A stretch of 64,000 nt of DNA, from the NCBI RefSeq assembly GCF_022539665.2, contig NC_081335.1, forward strand, positions 7,378,001 to 7,442,000, read 5' to 3'. This stretch comes from Daphnia carinata (Eukaryota; Arthropoda; Branchiopoda; Diplostraca; Daphniidae). Below, one piece after another: positions 59,357-64,000 of this stretch. The notes under the pieces were generated by a model. The model saw only the letters and a list, made by a program, of their open reading frames with translations. It was not told where the DNA came from and did no database searches. Positions within the stretch are counted from its first letter, which is position 1, and each line of letters opens with the position of its first letter. Made by a program: the position numbers and the translations under genes.

Positions 59357-62300
59357 TACATTTCGGTTATCAGTCTTTTCGGTTGTTTAACTGCTTGTCT
59401 TAATGATCTTCTAACGGGAATTGCTACACTTGGTTGTTTCTTCCGTCTTTCTCTAGGCTTTTTTACCGGTGTGGTTTCACTTTCTATAGGCAACTGTTCT
59501 CTTTCACTTCTCTCGCCAGTTTGTTCGGTTACCGTTTCGCTTGCGGCTCTTTCCCTTTCTTCTTCTTCTACTAACTGTGACTCTTGTACTCTTCTTTCCC
59601 TTTCTTCCCTTGTTTCTTCTTCTTCTAATTGTAATTCTCGTTCCTTATTTTCGCTTTCTTCCCTTGTTTCTTTTTCTGTATTCCGTCGTTCAATCGTTCT
59701 GTCGGTTTCGGTTTCTGCGTCTTCCGGGTCACTTTCGCTTTCGGGGTTTACTTCCCTTCCCTTTTCGGTGGTATTTGCTATTAACTGATTCTCGTTGTCT
59801 ACTTCTTGTCTACTTTTCCACTTCTTTAGGCGGTTTACATGAACAACTGCCGTGTGATTTTCTGTCGTTCTTCTAATTAAATAATTAAGATCGGAAAGTT
59901 TTTCTACGATTGTGAAAGGACCATCCCAACGCATGTAAAATTTTCCTGTCTGTGGTTTCATTTCTTTTAATAAAACGAGATCTCCTTGTTCGAATGAACA
60001 TTCTTTTGAGGATTTGTCGTAGTTCTCTTTTTGTCGTGACTGAGCTATTATTAATCTACTTTTTGCTAACTCTAAAGCTTCGTGCCACTGTTGAGAATAA
60101 ATATTGGTTTGATCTTCTAAAAGACGATTCCTCATCGGAGGTCTTAGATCTGTCGGTTCCAGGGCATCTCTACCCTTCAGGAGATAAAATGGAGTTTCAC
60201 CTGTGCTGGAGTGGGGTGTTCGGTTGTAGGCTGCGACTACGTAATCAAGATGCTCGTCCCACAGCGATGGGTTTTGAGCGACGTGCGCAGTTAACATATC
60301 TCCTAGTGTGCGATTAAATCGTTCCACGGCTCCATCAGTTTGTGGGTGATAGGCCGTCGTTCTTAATTGCTTCACTCCTAGCTGTCTGCATAACTCTGCC
60401 ATTGCCGACGACTGGAAGTTGGAACCTCTATCCGTAAGGATCTGAGAGGGCAACCCTTCGTAGTTGACGATGTGTCTAATGAATTTCCTCATGATAGTTT
60501 GCGCCGAAATTTCTTTTATGGCTAGAGCTATCACATACCTAGTGGTATACTCCATTACCACTAGGATGTACCTATTACCTTTCATACTTTCGGTTACGGG
60601 GCCTACTATGTCCATTGCCAATCGTTGCCAGACGTAGTCTGCAACTGGGATTGGTTGGAGTGCGGCTTTGCACGCACCTGAAACTTTGCGCTTGGCACAG
60701 GTTAAACAGTTTAGAACGAATACTTTTATATCATTGGCCATTCGTGGCCAGAAATACTTATTACTTATATTTGCTGTTGTTTTGGCTATCCCTAAATGAC
60801 CTGCTAATTTGTGGTCGTGGTAGAGTTTCATAATGTCTACTCGTAGTGTTGCCGGCACTACTATTTTTCCCCTAGCGGTGGTCAAGACTCCACTAGGAAG
60901 ATATCTAAACTCATCCTCCTCATTTAGCTTGATCCCTCGTACAGCTTCCTGACAAAACTTGTCCTCTTGCTGTGCTACTATCCAATCATCTGCCACGACT
61001 TTTTGTGACACTACTACGTTTACTGGTATCCTACTAAGTGCGTCAGCGTTCTGATGAAGTTTAACAGGACGGTACTGAATCTCCATTTCGAACTGTTGCA
61101 AAAATAAGAACCAGCGAGCCAACCTTCCAGTGGGCTCTCTGATTTTTTGAATGTACTGGAGGGGTCTATGGTCGGTAACTATCACAAAGCTAGTACCGTA
61201 TAGGTAGTGGAAGAATGCCTTAACCGAATGGATAATGGCATATGCTTCCTTCTCCGTTGTACACCATTTCATTTGAACGTCAGTCAAGTGTTTAGAAGTA
61301 TAGGCTATGGGATGTTCTAAGGATCTACTTAATGGTTCTGTTGACTCGTCAACCACTCGTAAGTCATCAGATGACTCCTCTGTGGATCCGGGGTTGGCAC
61401 TTGGATATGGCATTTGAGAAAGAACTCCGCCTACTCCATACCCGCACGCATCCGTATGTAGAATGAAAGGTCGCGCGAAATCTGGGTACGCAAGGGTTGG
61501 GGCGGAACATAGACAATCTTTAATGCTTTCGAACGCGTTCATTTCCTCCTGCCCCCATTGCCATGGCACCGCGCTCCTGGTGAGCCGTGTCAGCGCATGG
61601 ACTTTATCGGCAAATTGATTTATAAAACGTCTATAATAGTTAGCTAAGCCTAGGAATGCCCTGATCTGATCGGCGTTTTTTGGTGCCGGATATTTCCTTA
61701 CAGCTTTTACTTTACTTGGGTCAACCATGACTCCTTTCTCTGATACGATGTGTCCTAAGTACTCAACTGTCTTCGCAGCGAACCTACATTTCTGAATTTT
61801 GACCTTCAGACCGTTTGCCTGCAAGAGGCGAAAGGTCGAGTTTAGGTGATCTGCATGTTCGGTTATATTTTTACTGTATACGATGATGTCATCGATATAC
61901 ACCATAACACATTTCCCAATTAAAGGTTTGAGAACGATCTCCATCGTTCGTTGAAACGTGCTAGGGGCATTGCATAGCCCGAATGGCATCCTAATGTATT
62001 CAAAATGACCGGCTTCTGCCGTAAAAGCAGTTTTGTGTATGTCTTCTTCTTCTATTTCGATTTGCCAGTACCCACTGAACAAATCTAACGTCGAAAATAA
62101 CTTGGCTCCGTGTAGGAGGTTTAGTGTGTCCTCAATTCTTGGAAGAGGGTACCGATCTTTTACTGTCACTGCATTTAGATCTCTATAATCAACGCACAGT
62201 CTCAATTCACCTGATTTTTTCTTTACCATGACGATGGATGCTCTGAAAGCACTGCGACTTTCCCTAATGATGTTGTATTTGAGCATTTCCTCGATTTGTT

Positions 62301-63030
62301 GTTTAGCAATCGGTTTTATCGCTTGGGGCATTCTATATGCACCTCTCAATTTTGGGTTTCCTATTGTTTCTATTCTATGCTTTAATACGCTAGTTCTACC
62401 TAATTCAATCAATTTAGATGCGAATACATCCCTATGATTATTTAAAACTTGACTAATGTGCACTCTGTCTTTCACAGCTAAGTGTGACAGTTCAAACGTT
62501 ATGTTCGAATTTTGTTGAATATTATAAATAGGAGTTACTAATTTTCTAAAATTTATTCTAGTCTCTACTCCGCTAGTTTCTAATGTTAATATGTGATTTG
62601 CTACATCTATTTTAGTTTTATACTTATGAAAAAAGTCTAAACCTAGTATACAACCTTCCTGAGCTTCTGGTAAAACGAAAAAATCATGTTGCAAAATACA
62701 ATTTGGTGCTAATTTTATGCTAAGTGTGAAATATCCTAATGGGTACATGACGTTCCCTGATGCTGAAATGAACGATTGCTGATTGTGACATTCTAGTTCG
62801 ACTAAAATTGCTTTGTGAGGTAGAAGAGCAAATTTATCTGATGACATGATACTGGCTGCTGCACCAGTGTCTATTAGGGCTTGGGATTTTTGTGTACTAA
62901 ACTCTACAGGTATTCTAATTAAACTACATGTCTGTTTTGGTTGTTCTAATTTGCTTTTTCCTGAAATTTCTTCGGATTTTTGGTCCGACACTCTCTTGCG
63001 ATATGACCTTTGTTGTCGCATCTGTGGCAT
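59356..63030 (-). CDS. Ty3/gypsy pol polyprotein (PR-RT-RNaseH-IN)
   Basis: The 1224-residue frame contains, in order, an aspartic protease (DTGA at 54-57), reverse transcriptase (MPFGLCNAPSTFQR, YIDD in VMVYIDDIIVYSK), RNase H (LHTDACGYGVGGVLSQM, VTDHRPLQ), and integrase. The integrase has the HHCC finger (H-x-x-K-x-x-GH, CLTCAKRK), the catalytic core (MDIVGP, LTDRGSNFQS, TAYHPQTDGAVERFNRTL) and a GPY/F-type end (YMRWDGPFTIVEKLSDLNYLI). A Glu/Arg-rich, low-complexity tail of about 140 residues follows, with a basic end. The domain order and the GPF module place it in Ty3/gypsy (Metaviridae). It is shifted by one phase from gag with an 85-nt overlap, and it ends on the A of the env start. No stop or frameshift is visible, so the element may be young. 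Confidence 0.9.
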   Translation of the reverse strand: MPQMRQQRSYRKRVSDQKSEEISGKSKLEQPKQTCSLIRIPVEFSTQKSQALIDTGAAASIMSSDKFALLPHKAILVELECHNQQSFISASGNVMYPLGYFTLSIKLAPNCILQHDFFVLPEAQEGCILGLDFFHKYKTKIDVANHILTLETSGVETRINFRKLVTPIYNIQQNSNITFELSHLAVKDRVHISQVLNNHRDVFASKLIELGRTSVLKHRIETIGNPKLRGAYRMPQAIKPIAKQQIEEMLKYNIIRESRSAFRASIVMVKKKSGELRLCVDYRDLNAVTVKDRYPLPRIEDTLNLLHGAKLFSTLDLFSGYWQIEIEEEDIHKTAFTAEAGHFEYIRMPFGLCNAPSTFQRTMEIVLKPLIGKCVMVYIDDIIVYSKNITEHADHLNSTFRLLQANGLKVKIQKCRFAAKTVEYLGHIVSEKGVMVDPSKVKAVRKYPAPKNADQIRAFLGLANYYRRFINQFADKVHALTRLTRSAVPWQWGQEEMNAFESIKDCLCSAPTLAYPDFARPFILHTDACGYGVGGVLSQMPYPSANPGSTEESSDDLRVVDESTEPLSRSLEHPIAYTSKHLTDVQMKWCTTEKEAYAIIHSVKAFFHYLYGTSFVIVTDHRPLQYIQKIREPTGRLARWFLFLQQFEMEIQYRPVKLHQNADALSRIPVNVVVSQKVVADDWIVAQQEDKFCQEAVRGIKLNEEDEFRYLPSGVLTTARGKIVVPATLRVDIMKLYHDHKLAGHLGIAKTTANISNKYFWPRMANDIKVFVLNCLTCAKRKVSGACKAALQPIPVADYVWQRLAMDIVGPVTESMKGNRYILVVMEYTTRYVIALAIKEISAQTIMRKFIRHIVNYEGLPSQILTDRGSNFQSSAMAELCRQLGVKQLRTTAYHPQTDGAVERFNRTLGDMLTAHVAQNPSLWDEHLDYVVAAYNRTPHSSTGETPFYLLKGRDALEPTDLRPPMRNRLLEDQTNIYSQQWHEALELAKSRLIIAQSRQKENYDKSSKECSFEQGDLVLLKEMKPQTGKFYMRWDGPFTIVEKLSDLNYLIRRTTENHTAVVHVNRLKKWKSRQEVDNENQLIANTTEKGREVNPESESDPEDAETETDRTIERRNTEKETREESENKERELQLEEEETREERERRVQESQLVEEEERERAASETVTEQTGERSEREQLPIESETTPVKKPRERRKKQPSVAIPVRRSLRQAVKQPKRLITEM

Positions 63031-64000
63031 ATTACCGCGTCGTCCTTACTTCGACTACTTGATCTTCGTTTGTTTGAGTCACGAGTTGGGTGAGGGCTTT
63101 TGGACCTCGATCTTTCGTTATTTGATCTATTTCTAGAGCTACTTCTGTCTCTTTGTCTACTCACTGATTCATGGGATTTCCCACGGCTTGACGATCTTTC
63201 ATGTGATCGTGAACGGTTTCTATCGTAGTATCTATCCTTTTCTTGTTTGTATGAATGATCTTGGCGATTTCTATTGTGTGAACTATCTCTAGATGGTTGC
63301 CTGTCTTCCCATTTTACACTACTATTTCTTGTCGAGTCCCTACCTTGACGGTACGTGTCGACACTATTTACTGATGATTCTTGTCCCGCTATCGGTTTTG
63401 TACCTGCTAAATTTAGTTTTATTAAATTACTTTTTAACTCATCTAATTCTGCTCCTAAGTCTCTTTCTGTTTTTTGTGTTTCTAGTTTAAAAATTGATTT
63501 AGGTTCTAATGCCTGGGTACTATAAGCTATCATTTCTGCTTCTAACGCTGCCTTTTTAAAGTTTTCCCAATTTGGTGTAGAGGGGTATTTACTGTGAAAA
63601 AGAATTGTTTTGATCTGTGGAAGTAATCCTTCTAACAACATTTTTATAAAAGTATCATCTTTTAGTGCTATTAATTGTCTGCATGGACCTTGGGCTTCGT
63701 CCCCTTCCTCATAATAGATGGAATTGAATGCCTGTTCGATTTTGTTAATGAAGTGTCTTACTGGTTGATTTGGTGATTGTTTGACTGAAAATAACTGTGT
63801 CTTTTGTTTAGCGCTATCTGCTGGGTGTTGGAAATGTTCCTTCAGTGCAATTTTCCATTCGTTGTATGTTTCTCTCGGAAACTCTCTTAGACGCTCTACA
63901 TACCATTGTAAGGCTGCTCCCTTCAAACGCGTAGCTAAGAATTTTTTTACAGATTCCCTGGGCCATTCGTGGATTGTGGCTATTGCCTCTGCATCGCGTA
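62946..64000 (-). CDS. Ty3/gypsy gag, 5' end beyond the window
   Basis: The minus-strand frame is open from the window edge to a TAG at 62946-62948. It has the retrotransposon gag capsid signature (LKGAALQWYVERL, EWKIALKEHFQ, NQPVRHFINKIEQAF). About 80 residues rich in RS/SR dipeptides follow (RNRSRSHERSSSRGKS), then a single CCHC zinc knuckle (CHRCDNKGHIAREC). Gag packages the element RNA. The start codon lies outside. The 85-nt overlap with pol implies -1 programmed frameshifting or internal initiation at the pol ATG at 63030; no canonical slippery heptamer was found in the overlap. Confidence 0.85.
   Translation of the reverse strand, partial: RDAEAIATIHEWPRESVKKFLATRLKGAALQWYVERLREFPRETYNEWKIALKEHFQHPADSAKQKTQLFSVKQSPNQPVRHFINKIEQAFNSIYYEEGDEAQGPCRQLIALKDDTFIKMLLEGLLPQIKTILFHSKYPSTPNWENFKKAALEAEMIAYSTQALEPKSIFKLETQKTERDLGAELDELKSNLIKLNLAGTKPIAGQESSVNSVDTYRQGRDSTRNSSVKWEDRQPSRDSSHNRNRQDHSYKQEKDRYYDRNRSRSHERSSSRGKSHESVSRQRDRSSSRNRSNNERSRSKSPHPTRDSNKRRSSSRSKDDAVICHRCDNKGHIARECRTKNPKKFQEKAN

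Noticed and set aside
59471-59876. Plus-strand Ser/Leu-rich ORFs opposite the end of pol
   Set aside because: Antisense shadow of the Glu/Arg-rich integrase tail.

Overview
The window looks like nuclear DNA of a small-genome arthropod, most likely a branchiopod crustacean such as Daphnia. Conserved animal genes are cut by many short GT-AG introns (often 60-90 nt). A vitellogenin-type yolk gene and a crustacean-like WDYC-repeat secreted protein are present, and the right end holds an env-bearing Ty3/gypsy element. The species name is inference; no marker gene settles it.

Left part (about 0.5-14.4 kb): mostly broken gene copies. On the + strand are a vitellogenin N-terminal pseudogene with frameshifts, two orphan exons of an SLC26 anion transporter, and an NDUFV1 copy with two in-frame stops and a frame break. 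On the - strand are a truncated tetraspanin abutting a tribbles pseudokinase with an in-frame stop, and a WDYC-repeat gene with two in-frame stops. Between them lie two related intronless ORFs sharing a KRKREED tail (the longer, 391 aa, is an acidic tandem-repeat coiled-coil protein) and a 330-bp island of six perfect hairpins.

Centre (15.8-46.9 kb): four intact housekeeping genes. HERC2 (+, about 20 kb, giant HECT ubiquitin ligase) is tail-to-tail with a TMEM205-like membrane protein gene (-). HBS1 (-) carries an in-phase alternative terminal exon predicted to give a SKI7-like isoform, so one locus would serve ribosome rescue and exosome-SKI bridging. CIAO3 (+), for cytosolic Fe-S assembly, starts 226 bp from HBS1, head to head.

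Right part (48.4-64 kb): retroelement territory, all reading on the - strand. A complete-looking env, pol and partial gag (gag runs off the window) end in a PPT and a predicted 273-bp 3' LTR. Nearby is a second, shorter env remnant with a split frame, a related pair of small ORFs, a duplicated roughly 1-kb segment and several tRNA-like units. The most striking observation is that the larger Env carries an insert with six Cys-paired QxW-like units, resembling two ricin-B-type beta-trefoils, which the neighbouring Env lacks.
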